Positions 1 to 9,129 of a stretch of DNA of 64,000 nt are shown piece after piece (the stretch's first letter is position 1; each line of letters opens with the position of its first letter). The notes beneath the pieces are model-generated. The model did no database searches and was not told the DNA's origin. It saw nothing but the letters and a program-made list of their open reading frames with translations. Source of the DNA: DASWJZ01 sp963805325 (GTDB lineage Bacteria; Pseudomonadota; Alphaproteobacteria; Rhizobiales; Afifellaceae); contig CAWDTS010000009.1 of NCBI GenBank assembly GCA_963805325.1, forward strand, positions 124,001 through 188,000, in the 5' to 3' direction. The translations under genes and the position numbers were made by a program.

Positions 1-545
1 CGGAGGCGCAGGTCTATGCCGATCTCTTCGAGGTCGATGGCAACTGCTACACCTGTGCCGGCGGCACCGCCTCGCTCGACATGATGCTGCACCTGATCGG
101 CGAGCATCTTGACGAGCAGATCGTGACGAAAGTCTGCGAGCAGGCGCTGACCGACCGGATGCGCGCGCCGACCGATCGTCAGCGGCTACCGCTCCGCGCC
201 CGCCTGGGCCTGCAGAACACCAAGCTCCTCTTCATCATCGAGCTGATGGAGGCGAACATCGCCGAGCCGCTGTCGCTGGTGGAGATCGCAAAATATGCGA
301 GCCTCTCGCGGCGGCAGATCGAGCGCCTCTTCCGCCGCAATCTCGGCCGCTCGCCGGCCCGCTATTACCTGGAAATCCGGCTCGACCGCGCACGGCACCT
401 CTTGATTCAGTCGGATGCCGCGATCGTCGAAGTGGCCGTTGCCTGCGGCTTCGTCTCCGCCTCGCACTTCTCAAAATGCTATCGCGAGCTCTACGGCCGC
501 TCCCCGCAACAGGAGCGCCAGGGCAGAGAGAAGCTGCTGGTGTGA
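1..545 (+). CDS. GlxA-family transcriptional regulator, AraC-type HTH (3' part only)
   Basis: The reading frame is open from base 3 to a stop at 545, so the 5' end lies outside the window. The start of the visible part reads YTCAGGTASLDMMLHLI, the end of the DJ-1/PfpI-like amidase domain of GlxA-type regulators. It is followed by a C-terminal AraC/XylS helix-turn-helix pair (LSLVEIAKYASLSRRQIERLF and a second helix around CGFVSASHFSKCY). Proteins of this family often control choline, betaine, carnitine or arginine catabolism. A dimethylglycine-dehydrogenase-like gene lies 6 kb downstream, but a regulatory link is inference only. Confidence 0.9.
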   Translation, partial: EAQVYADLFEVDGNCYTCAGGTASLDMMLHLIGEHLDEQIVTKVCEQALTDRMRAPTDRQRLPLRARLGLQNTKLLFIIELMEANIAEPLSLVEIAKYASLSRRQIERLFRRNLGRSPARYYLEIRLDRARHLLIQSDAAIVEVAVACGFVSASHFSKCYRELYGRSPQQERQGREKLLV

Positions 546-565
546 GCAGCATCCCCATCATGGCT

Positions 566-715
566 GTCATCCCGGAAGGCGAGGTTGTGAGCCTATCCGG
601 CACCCATGAACTCGGGCAGAGGCGAGTGGCTGCGGGATCTTAGCGAGTTCCTCTCCATCTGACGGTGTTCATGGGTCCCGGATAGGATCGCGTTCCGCGA
701 CGCTTCCGGGATGAC
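566..715. repeat. Long imperfect inverted repeat (dispersed-repeat type)
   Basis: GTCATCCCGGAAG at 566-578 is exactly reverse-complementary to CTTCCGGGATGAC at 703-715. Inside it, 592-611 pairs with 667-686 with one mismatch (CCTATCCGG and CCCATGAAC arms). The whole block fills the gap between the partial regulator and the next gene. It resembles the palindromic intergenic repeats common in Rhizobiales. I see no coding sequence in 546-764. Confidence 0.7.
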
Positions 716-764
716 AAACGTTAGATGCCTGCGCTCGCGCCAGCCGCGGTCGTGCCCCCGCCCT

Positions 765-1460
765 TCAGGCCGCGACGAGCTTCTTCTCCGACGCGAAGGG
801 GCTCAGGCCGAGCCATTGCTGCATCGACGTCTTCAGTTGCGCGTTGCCGTCTAGCTTCAGCCGGCCTGCCGCGACCTCCGACCTGACGGAGGTCAGGCCC
901 ATCCAGATCGCGGTCATGGTCCTGAGATCGGTTTCGACATGCAGGTCGACTTCGAAGCCCGGATCGACCGAGCAGAGGTCGGTCTCGCGGCCCTCCACGA
1001 CCAGCCACCAGTTTCGTCGTGCTGGCGGCAATTCTGGATACACGATCTGTATCACCGCGCGGCGCGGTGGCATCGGGGTCGGATCGAGGTTGCGCCGCAT
1101 GTCCCACATGAGCAGCGACGGGTCGAGATTCTTCAGGCTGGTCCGCGCTTCGATCCAGCGCTGTCCCCAGAACCCGAGCGCCATGACGACCGCTTTCAGC
1201 TCGTTTCCGGCGGGCGTCAGTCTGTAGTGCCGCGCGCCGTCGTCGCCGCGCAGGCGCTCGATGACGCCGCACTCCTCCAGCTCCTTCAGGCGCTTCGAAA
1301 GCAGCGTCGGAGACATGCGCGGGACGCCCTTCCTGAGATCATTGAAGCGCGTGCTGCCGGCGATGAGCTCGCGCAGGATCAGCGGCGTCCAGCGCGTGCA
1401 GATGATCTCCGTCGCCATCGCCACCGGACAGAATTGACCATAGCTCCCAAGCTCTTGCAT
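765..1460 (-). CDS. HxlR-type winged-helix regulator with C-terminal SCP2-like domain
   Basis: A 231-residue protein. Residues about 10-100 form an HxlR/MarR-like winged helix (CPVAMATEIICTRWTPLILR, then SPTLLSKRLKELEECGVI and the wing). Residues 125-225 look like an SCP2/sterol-carrier-like small-molecule domain, a combination seen in HxlR relatives that act as ligand-responsive repressors. It is divergently transcribed from the FAD-linked oxidase that begins at 1616; the 155-bp gap would hold both promoters. Control of that neighbour is likely from this arrangement but not shown. Function of the C-terminal domain here is inference. Confidence 0.85.
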   Translation of the reverse strand: MQELGSYGQFCPVAMATEIICTRWTPLILRELIAGSTRFNDLRKGVPRMSPTLLSKRLKELEECGVIERLRGDDGARHYRLTPAGNELKAVVMALGFWGQRWIEARTSLKNLDPSLLMWDMRRNLDPTPMPPRRAVIQIVYPELPPARRNWWLVVEGRETDLCSVDPGFEVDLHVETDLRTMTAIWMGLTSVRSEVAAGRLKLDGNAQLKTSMQQWLGLSPFASEKKLVAA

Positions 1461-1615
1461 CCGGTCCTCCTTCGCGAAAAACCGCCCATAGGAAAGCCCG
1501 ACTGAGGGGACGAGCCAAGTCCAGATACTGGACTAGTTTAGGCCGATCCGCAGGTCTTGACTACGCGCATGAATTGAGAGGCGGGCTTAGCACCACTCAC
1601 CGGGAGGTCCCCATC

Positions 1616-3038
1616 ATGACAGAACTCAGCATTACGACGCTTGGCGCAACCAAGGTCGTTGTCCCGCCGGACGATCTGGCAGCGTTCAGAAGCGGCCTGC
1701 GCGGGGTCGCCTGCTTGCCGCAGGAGTCGGGCTACGACGAGGCCCGCATCATCTGGAACGCCATGATCGACCGGAAGCCGGCGCTCGCCGTCCGCTGCCA
1801 AGATGCAACCGACGTGATGCGCGCCGTCGCGCTCGCCCGCAGGCACCGTCTCTTGGTGACGGTGCGCGGCGGCGGGCACAACATCGCCGGCAGCGCCGTC
1901 TCCGATGGCAGCATGCTGATCGACCTGTCCCTGATGAAGTCGGTCAAGGTCGACCCCGCCGCGAAGCGCGCCAATGTCGGGCCCGGGCGCCACGCTCGCC
2001 GATGTCGATCGCGAAACGCAGGCGTTCGGGCTTGCCGTTCCGACCGGCATCAATTCCACGACCGGTATTGCCGGCCTGACCCTCGGCGGCGGCTTCGGCT
2101 GGATCACGCGCAAGTTCGGCATGACCATCGACAATCTCGTCTCCGCCGACGTGGTCACGGCCGACGGTAAGCTGCTCCGCGCGAGCGAAACGGAGAACCC
2201 GGATCTCTTCTGGGCGATCCGCGGCGGCGGCGGCAATTTCGGCATCGTCACGAATTTCGAGTTCAAGCTCCACGCGGTCGGCCCGCAGGTGCTTTCGGGC
2301 CTCGTCATTCACCCGTTCGCCGACGCCAAGAAGATCCTGACGCAGTACCAGCCGATCCTGAACAACGCGTCGGACGACCTCACTTGTTGGGCCGTCATGC
2401 GCCAGGCGCCGCCGCTGCCCTTCATTCCCCCCGAATGGCACGGCAAGGAGGTGCTGATCCTGGCAATGTGCTGGGCAAGCGACATGGCCGAGGGCGAGAA
2501 GGCGATGGCCGAGCTGCGCGGGCTCGGGAAGCCTATCGTCGATGTCGTCTCCCCGCATCCGTTCGCCGGCTGGCAGGCGGCCTTCGATCCGCTCCTGACG
2601 CCGGGCGCCAGAAACTACTGGAAGACGCACGATTTCGAGCGTCTCGGCGAGGAAGCTATCGACATGCTGCTCGACGCCGTGAAGACGCTTCCCGGTCCCG
2701 AATGCGAGATCTTCATCGCGCATGTCGGCGGGGCGATGGCCCGCGTTCCCGCGGACGCCACCGCCTATCCGCAGCGCAAGGCGCATTTCATCATGAACGT
2801 CCACACGCGCTGGCGGGAGGCTTCCCAGGATGCCGCCTGCATCGGATGGGCGCGCAAGCTCTTCCAGGCCGCCGCCAAATATGCGCTTGGCAGCGCCTAC
2901 GTGAACTTCATGCCGGATGACGAGAGCGACCGGATCGAGAAGGTCTACGGTCCGAACTTCAAGCGGCTCGGTGAGATCAAGCGGAAATACGACCCGGACA
3001 ACCTCTTCCGCTCAAATCAGAACATCAAACCGGCTTGA
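1616..3038 (+). CDS. FAD-linked oxidase (BBE/berberine-bridge-like), frameshifted at about 1985
   Basis: Start ATG 1616 is preceded by GGGAGGT. The N-terminal frame carries the FAD-binding (PCMH) start, including VTVRGGGHNIAGSAV. At about 1985 (GTCGGGCCCGGGCGCC) the frame is lost and continues in another frame as GATLADVDRETQAFGLAVPT, GLTLGGGFGWITRKFG and the C-terminal BBE segment ending YDPDNLFRSNQNIKP. One extra C explains the break. With that base removed the protein is about 473 residues, normal for the family. Such enzymes oxidise alcohols or sugars with covalent FAD. It is either a frameshift mutant or a sequence error. Confidence 0.85.
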
Positions 3039-3063
3039 GGTTTGGCGGGACGCCCGCGGCACA

Positions 3064-3113
3064 CAACAACCGTCGTCATTGTCAAGCCCGGCAAAGACGA
3101 CGGTGAAGTGTTG
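3064..3113. terminator. Hairpin between convergent genes
   Basis: CCGTCGTC (3070-3077) pairs with GACGACGG (3096-3103), with an outer CAACA/TGTTG pair. It lies between the converging oxidase and FMN reductase genes. The loop is long and no T-run follows on either side, so terminator function is uncertain. Confidence 0.3.
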
Positions 3114-3127
3114 CCGCTACGCCGCGA

Positions 3128-3706
3128 TCAGGCCTTCTCGCGCGCAGTCTTCAGCGCGTTCGCCCACCACACGAACTGGTCGAGCATGTCCTTCGCGCCC
3201 TGCACCAGGGTGTCGAACTGGTCGAGAGTTTTCTCGCCCTTGATGACGTCGAGATAGACCGGGATCTGGATATGCACCGCGGCGCGGATCGGCGCCATCT
3301 GCAGCTCGATCGCGTGCAGCCGCAGCTGCTCGATCGCGCGCGCGCCGCCGACGCCGCCATAGCCCACGAAGGCGATCGGCTTGCGGTTCCATTCCTTGTA
3401 GCCGTAGTCGAGCGCGTTCTTCAGGACCGCGGTCGGCCCGCGATTGTATTCCGCCGCCGTGGCGATATAGCCGTCGAGCGAATCGATCTTCTTCTGCCAG
3501 CGCTGCGCCACCTCGTTCTTCGAGGGTCCATAGGCCGGGGACATCGCCTCGTCGAAGAACGGCATCGGATAGTCCCTGAGATCGAGCAGTTCCACCTCAA
3601 GGTCGCCGCGCGCTTCCGCCAGCGCCTTGATCCACTTCGCAGGATGATCCGCAAAGCGGCCCGGCCGCGTGCTCCCGACGATCACTCCGATTTTCGGCTT
3701 TGCCAT
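3128..3706 (-). CDS. NAD(P)H-dependent FMN reductase-family oxidoreductase
   Basis: A 192-residue flavodoxin-fold protein starting at ATG 3706. The frame is open further upstream, but homology begins at MAKPKIGVIVGSTRPGRFAD, the FMN phosphate-binding loop. SPAYGPSKNEVAQRW and AAEYNRGPTAVLKNALDY are the typical NADPH/FMN-binding segments (YNRGPTAVLKNALD is close to the family motif YN..P..LKNA.D). Members reduce quinones, azo dyes or flavins. It is divergently transcribed from an HxlR regulator, the usual arrangement in which the regulator represses the reductase. The substrate is unknown. Confidence 0.9.
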   Translation of the reverse strand: MAKPKIGVIVGSTRPGRFADHPAKWIKALAEARGDLEVELLDLRDYPMPFFDEAMSPAYGPSKNEVAQRWQKKIDSLDGYIATAAEYNRGPTAVLKNALDYGYKEWNRKPIAFVGYGGVGGARAIEQLRLHAIELQMAPIRAAVHIQIPVYLDVIKGEKTLDQFDTLVQGAKDMLDQFVWWANALKTAREKA

Positions 3707-3785
3707 TATCCGGCCTTTCCACTGGTATCCGAAAGAGAGCAGCGATATATGAGTAACTGGAAAACCCCCGCAAGGAGGCACTTTT
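3707..3785. promoter_or_regulatory. Divergent promoter/operator region, FMN reductase / HxlR regulator
   Basis: A 79-bp gap, less GC-rich than its surroundings, between two divergent genes. TTTCCA at 3716-3721 and TGGAAA at 3758-3763 form an inverted pair (each adjoining ACTGG/AACTGG), a plausible HxlR operator. AAGGAGG at 3772-3778 is placed correctly for the TTG start at 3786. Operator identity is inference. Confidence 0.4.
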
Positions 3786-4193
3786 TTGAAACCTAAGCAC
3801 CCGGAACTCACCCCGGAATGCCGGCCGGTGAGCGAGCTTCTCTCCCGAATCGGTGACAAATGGAGCGTGCTCGTCGTCTCGCTGCTCGGTGGCGGACCGC
3901 TGCGTTTCAGCGAGCTCAAGCGCAGGATCGCCGGCATCTCGCAGAAGATGCTGACGTCGACGCTCCGGAACCTGGAGCGCGACGGCTTCGTAACGCGCAC
4001 CGTGTTCCCGACCATACCGCCGCGCGTGGACTACGAGCTGACGGAACTTGGTCGCGACCTCCTGGAGCCGGTCGGGGCGCTCGCGACCTGGGCCAGGCTG
4101 AACCAGTCGCGCGTCGATGCGGCGCGGGAGACATTCGACAAGCGGGCGAAGGGGACGCCGGCCCGCACCGCGGTACCGCTGAATGCGCTGTGA
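3786..4193 (+). CDS. HxlR-family transcriptional regulator
   Basis: A 135-residue winged-helix protein. The start is a TTG at 3786, chosen because AGGAGG lies 7 bases upstream and homology starts there (MKPKHPELTPECRPVSELLS). The core GDKWSVLVVSLLGGGPLRFS, the recognition segment SQKMLTSTLRNLERDGFVTR and the wing motif PRVDYELTELGR are typical of HxlR. The usual N-terminal cysteine is present (Cys12), so redox or electrophile sensing is possible. It probably controls the divergent FMN reductase. Confidence 0.92.
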   Translation: MKPKHPELTPECRPVSELLSRIGDKWSVLVVSLLGGGPLRFSELKRRIAGISQKMLTSTLRNLERDGFVTRTVFPTIPPRVDYELTELGRDLLEPVGALATWARLNQSRVDAARETFDKRAKGTPARTAVPLNAL

Positions 4194-4307
4194 CGGAGAG
4201 CGTGGGCGCGTGCTGGTCGTCGCCGCCGCGCCATGACGCGTCAGATGGTATAGGCTCGCAACTGCGGTGACAGTCGTCCGCTCGTTTGGCAGGCAAGCAG
4301 GCGCGCA

Positions 4308-5355
4308 ATGATCGTCCCTCGTTGGTTCCTCGGACTCGTCGCCGGCGCAATCGTCCTGGTGATGCTGATTTCTGGCAGGCCGTTTCTCATTCCGGTCGCC
4401 GTCGCGCTGGTATTGTTCAATCTGCTCACCGCGCTCATTCACCACATCGCCAGGATGCGCGTCTTCGGCTGGTCGGTGCCGCGGCCGGTCGCCGTCGCGA
4501 TCGGGCTCATCATCGTCGTCACCCTGCCGTACCTCGTCGTCTCGGTGCTTTCGTCGCAGGTCGAGGCGGTCGTCGCGGCGAGCCCGCGCTATGTCGCCCG
4601 CATCGAGTCGCTGATTGCGGCAACCGCCGACCTTGTCGGCCGCGACCTTGCCGACGACCTTCGCACGGCGTTGGCGGAGATCAACGTCGCCACCCGGGTC
4701 ACGGGCCTCCTCGGTTCTGCCGGCTCGACCGTGACCAGCATCGCGCTGATCGCCCTTTACGTGGGTTTCATGTTCGTGGAGCGCACGGCCTTTCAGGCCA
4801 AGTTCGCGAGTTCTCTTCCCCGACCCGGCGCAGGCGGCAAAGGTGCGGGTCGTGCTGGGCGCCATCTCCGCCAGCATCCAACGCTATTTCGTGATCAAGC
4901 TATTTGTCAGCGCGCTGACCGCCGGCGCTGCCTATGCGGTCATGAAGTTCGTCGGGCTCGATTTCGCCGAGACATGGGCCATCCTCGCAATGCTCCTGAA
5001 CTTCATCCCGAACGTCGGCTCGGCGGTCGCCACCATCCTGCCGGCCGTCGTCGCACTGGTGCAGTTCGACACGCTCGGGCCGTTCCTCATTATCGTCCTC
5101 GGCATCAGCGCAATCCAGATCATCGTCGGCAACTTCATCGAGCCGCAGCTCATGGGCCGTTCGCTTAATTTGAGCCCTCTCGTCATCATCCTTTCGTTGA
5201 CCTTCTGGGCGTTCGTCTGGGGCATTGTCGGCATGCTCCTGTCGGTGCCCATCATGGTGATGGTGCTTATCGTGTGCTCACATGTTCCCGCTTGGCGGCC
5301 CGTCGCCATTCTCCTGTCGGGCGACGGACGCATTCCCGACGAGAAGGCCGCATAA
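4308..5355 (+). CDS. AI-2E-family transporter (TqsA/PerM-like), frameshifted at about 4816
   Basis: A polytopic membrane protein. The N-terminal frame from ATG 4308 carries three transmembrane segments and a periplasmic helical region to about residue 168. At about 4816 (GCGAGTTCTCTTCC) one extra base moves the frame; the C-terminal part continues as LFPDPAQAAKVRVVLGAISA and then the diagnostic half with NFIPNVGSAVATILPAV, GNFIEPQLMGRSLNLSPL and WGIVGMLLSVPIMV. The repaired protein is about 348 residues, normal for the family. Members export AI-2 or act as Na+/H+ antiporters; the substrate here is unknown. Confidence 0.85.
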
Positions 5356-5422
5356 GGCGCTGCATGGGAGCGTGAGCCGCCAGAAGATGACACAGGAGTT
5401 CGCCAGCGTAGGGAGCTTTCGA

Positions 5423-5959
5423 ATGCACGAAGGTCTTCGTAGTTGCGCGCGTATGTTCGGCGCAGCGCGCGCGTTGTTGCCGGGATTGGCCCTCTTCTCC
5501 CTGCTCACCGTCGGCGTGGCGCAGGCGGACCAATTCATTCCGGGCGCCAAGGGCTGGCAGACCTACATCAACGATCGCTTCGGCATGCGCTTCGACTATC
5601 CGGCCGACCTCTTCAAGCCGGACGAGCCGCCGCAGAACGGCGGCGGCCAAGCCTTCACGGCGAAGGACGCCACGCTTGAGATATGGGCCTCGCACAACAT
5701 CGACGGCGACACGCCCGCCTCGTTCCGCAAGCAGATGATGACCACGGAGGGCTATGAGAAAGTCACCTACAGCCCCTCCGGCGACACCTGGCTTGTCGTC
5801 TCCGGCTATCGCGACGACGATATTTTCTACGAGAAATACTTCTTCAAAGACGGTGTGATCTCCGCCTTCGGCATCGACTTCCCGAAGGACAGGAAGCCGT
5901 TCTATTCGCCGATCGTCGAGCGCATCGAGAACAGCTTCAAGGCCGGGCATTCCGACTGA
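5423..5959 (+). CDS. Secreted hypothetical protein
   Basis: ATG 5423 has GGGAG 8-12 bases upstream, and the frame gives a classical signal peptide (LLPGLALFSLLTVGVAQADQ), with probable cleavage after AQA. The mature part (about 145 residues) contains WQTYINDRFGMRFDYPADLF, seen at the start of many periplasmic proteins of unknown function in Rhizobiales, and ends VERIENSFKAG. No catalytic motif is seen. It follows the AI-2E-type gene by 67 bp on the same strand and may be co-transcribed. Confidence 0.8.
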   Translation: MHEGLRSCARMFGAARALLPGLALFSLLTVGVAQADQFIPGAKGWQTYINDRFGMRFDYPADLFKPDEPPQNGGGQAFTAKDATLEIWASHNIDGDTPASFRKQMMTTEGYEKVTYSPSGDTWLVVSGYRDDDIFYEKYFFKDGVISAFGIDFPKDRKPFYSPIVERIENSFKAGHSD

Positions 5960-5994
5960 CTGCGCAGCAGGCGCGATGACTGGGACACAACTCT

Positions 5995-6384
5995 TCAGGC
6001 CAGATCTGTCTGAATCCAGCGTGGCGAATGGTGAATATCAATGGTCTGCAGCCGGCCCGGCCCCAGATTCTCGAAGCGGTGCGGCACGGCTTTCGGCCCG
6101 AGCACTACCTCTCCGGCCTCCGCGTCGATCACGGCGTCGCCGACGAAAAACCGCGCCCGGCCCTGAATGACGACGAACGTCTCATCATAGGGATGGACGT
6201 GCAGGCGTGGACCTTCTCCAGGAGTGTCGTTGCCATACGCCAACACCGTCACCGGTCCGTCGAACGTCTCGCCATTGACGAAGCCGCGCCATGCGCCCGG
6301 CAGTGCGGTATCATAGAGCCGAGCCTTTGCCGGAAGGCGTCCGTCGGGCCGGAGGGAAGCGGGATCGAAATCGTGGCGAGTCAC
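5995..6384 (-). CDS. Cupin-domain protein
   Basis: A small single-domain cupin. The first metal-binding motif is GPRLHVHPYDETFVVIQG (HxH...E); the second is GPKAVPHRFENLG. The frame is open from ATG 6462, but GTG 6384 (product beginning TRHDFDPASLRPDG) has a strong GGAGAG Shine-Dalgarno just upstream and matches the length of family members, so I prefer it (129 residues). It follows the dimethylglycine-dehydrogenase-like gene on the same strand and is likely in its operon. The substrate is unknown. Confidence 0.8.
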   Translation of the reverse strand: MTRHDFDPASLRPDGRLPAKARLYDTALPGAWRGFVNGETFDGPVTVLAYGNDTPGEGPRLHVHPYDETFVVIQGRARFFVGDAVIDAEAGEVVLGPKAVPHRFENLGPGRLQTIDIHHSPRWIQTDLA

Positions 6385-6474
6385 GGGCCTCTCTCCCGGT
6401 TCGTGTCCATCGCGGTCGTGTAGCACGACGCCGTCGACCCGATGAAGCGTCTGCGGCCGCATCGGGGCTTCGCG

Positions 6475-8989
6475 CTACCCGGCCCTGAGCCTGACGTTCT
6501 CCGGGTCGTATGGGCTCTCGGGGATCACCGTCGCCTTGTGGCGCTTTCCGAGAATTTGGATGTCGAGTTGCGTCCCGTCCGCTCCGTGCTCAGGCTTCAC
6601 CATGGCGAGCGCCAGCGGCTTGCCGACCCGCCAGCCGTAGCCGCCGGATGTAGCGCGGCCGACCAGCGCATCGCCCTTCCAGATCGGCTCGTTGCCGCGC
6701 GGATCGGCGTCCGTCACGCCGTCCACTTCCATCGTGACGTATTTCCACTTGTCCCCGACGGCATGCGCCTTGACCAGCGCATCGCGACCGAGGAACTCGC
6801 CTTTGTTCGGATGCACGAAGCGATCGAGGCCAGATTCATAGGCCGTGTATTCGATCGAAAGCTCACGCGGGATCAGCCGGTAGGATTTCTCGACCGCCAT
6901 CGACAGCATGGCGCGGATGCCGAACGGCTTGATGCCGAAGTCGTGGCCCGCTTCCATGATGCGCGTCGAAGATGACGTTCTGCATCTCGATCGGATGATG
7001 CAGCTCCCACCCAAGCTCGCCGACGAAGTTGACGCGCAGCGCATGCGCCTCGGCCGGGCCAATATTGATCTGTCGGCCGGAAAGCCATGGGAACGCCGCG
7101 TTCGACAAATCCGCGCCGCTCGCCCTGGCAAGCACGTCGCGCGATTTCGGACCGGCGAGCACCAGCACGCCCCATTCCTTCGTCACGGGATACATGCTGA
7201 CGCTACCGTCTTCCGGCAGCAGTTTCGTCAGCACGTCATGGTCGTGGCGCTCAAGCGCGCCGGCGGAAACCAAGTAGTACCCGCCCTCACGCACCTTGTA
7301 GACGGTGAACTCGGAACGCACGCCTCCGTGCTTGGTCAGCAGATGACAGAGGTTCACGCGGCCAATCTTCTTCGGAATGCGGTTGGCAAGGATGGAGTTG
7401 AGCCACGCCTCCGCGCCCGGCCCGCTCACCCAGCACTTGGCGAAGGCCGACATATCCAGAAGTCCAACGTGCTCTGCCACATGTCGGCATTCGTTGCCGA
7501 CATGCTCAAAATAGTTGGAGCGGCGGAAGGACCAGCGCTCGCGCACCTTTCCGGTCCAATCGGCCGGCGCGTGGTTGTGGCTGGTCAGCGTGTCGTCGAC
7601 GTCGAGCTCGTGCGCGGGCACCGCGTAGCCCTGCGGCGCGAACCAGTTGGGGCGTTCCCAGCCGTAGATCGAGCCGAAGATCGCGCCGAGCCCCTTCATG
7701 CGGTCGTAGCATGGCGCCGTCTTCAAAGGCCGCGCGGCAACGCGCTCTTCGTCTGGATAGTGCATGGTGAAGACGTTGGCGTAGGCCTCTTCGTTCTTCT
7801 CCTTGAGATAGCCCTTGGTGGCATAGGGACCGAAGCGGCGCGGATCGACACCCATCATGTCGATCGAGGGCTCGCCTTCGACGATCCACTCGGCGAGCTG
7901 CCAGCCGGCGCCGCCCGCCGCCGTCACGCCGAAGGAATGCCCCTCGTTCAGCCAGAAATTCTTCAAGCCCCAGGCTGGGCCGACGATGGGCGAGCCATCC
8001 GGCGTATAGGGGATTGCGCCGTTATAGACCTTCTTGATGCCGACCTCGCCGAAGGCCGGCACGCGCGCGATCGCCGTCTCGATATGCGGCATCAGCCGCT
8101 CGAGGTCCTCCTGGAAAAGCTCGTATTCGGCATCCTCCGAGGGGCCGTCGACATAGCAGACCGGCGCGCCCTTCTCGTAAGGCCCGAGCAGTAGTCCGCC
8201 CGCCTCCTCGCGCATGTACCAGGAGGAATTGCTCTCACGCAGAACGCCCATTTCGGGCAGGCCCTTTGCGTGGCGCTCCTGGATCGCCGGGTGCGGCTCG
8301 GTAACGATGAACTGGTGCTCGACCGGGATCACCGGAACATCGAGCCCGACCATCACGCCGGTCCTGCGTGCAAAATTGCCACTCGCGGAGACGACGTGCT
8401 CGCAGGTGATGTCGCCCTTGTCGGTCTTCACCAGCCATTCGCCCGATCGCATCTGCTCGATCGCGATGACCCGGGTGTTGCGGTTGATCTCCGCTCCGCG
8501 AGCACGCGCGCCTTTCGCCATCGCCTGCGTGACGTCGGCCGGCTGGATGTAGCCATCGTCGGGATGCTGGATCGCCCCTATGATGCCGTCCGTCTCGCAG
8601 AGCGGCCAGATCTCTTTCACCTGCTCCGGCGTCAGCACCTTGACGTTGATGCCGATCGTCTCCGCCACGCCGGCGTAGTACATGTATTCGTCCCAGCGGT
8701 CCTTGGTGCGCGCCAGGCGGATGTTGGAGCAGACCGAGAAGCCGACGCTCTGCCCGGTCTCGGCCTCGAGCGTCTTGTAGAAAGCGACCGAGTATTTGTG
8801 GATCTGGCCGACCGAGTAGCTCATGTTGAAGAGCGGCAGGAGGCCCGCGGCGTGCCAGGTCGAGCCGGAGGTCAGCTCCTTGCGCTCCACGAGAGCCGAA
8901 TCCGTCCAGCCCTTCCTGGCGAGGTGATAGAGGGTCGAAACGCCGACGACGCCACCCCCGATCACAACCGCGCGCGCGTGCGTTCTCAT
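6475..8989 (-). CDS. Dimethylglycine/sarcosine dehydrogenase-like FAD oxidoreductase with GcvT domain, frameshifted at about 6960
   Basis: About 837 residues after repair. The N-terminus has the DAO-family Rossmann motif VVIGGGVVGVSTLYHLARKG, followed by HAAGLLPLFN and the C-terminal flavin segment DGSPIVGPAWGLKNFW. Residues 430 onward are a GcvT/aminomethyltransferase-like tetrahydrofolate domain (GLLDMSAFAKCWVSGPGAE, VNFVGELGWELHHP). At about 6960 one extra base breaks the frame between VIFDA and MEAGHDFGIKPFGIRAM; the final 160 residues are in the second frame. The family demethylates N-methylated glycines, passing C1 to folate. It is divergent from the FAD oxidoreductase at 9130. Confidence 0.87.
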
Positions 8990-9129
8990 TGCCGTCTCCC
9001 CGTCATTCCCGTGCTGCTTCCTGTTTTATCGGGCGAACCGCCCGCCGGCGCGCGCCAAAGGCGACGCCGGATTGCCCAAGTGAGGCATGGGGAGCCTTCC
9101 TCCGCGTGGCGCGTTTCCGCCCGGCCACC

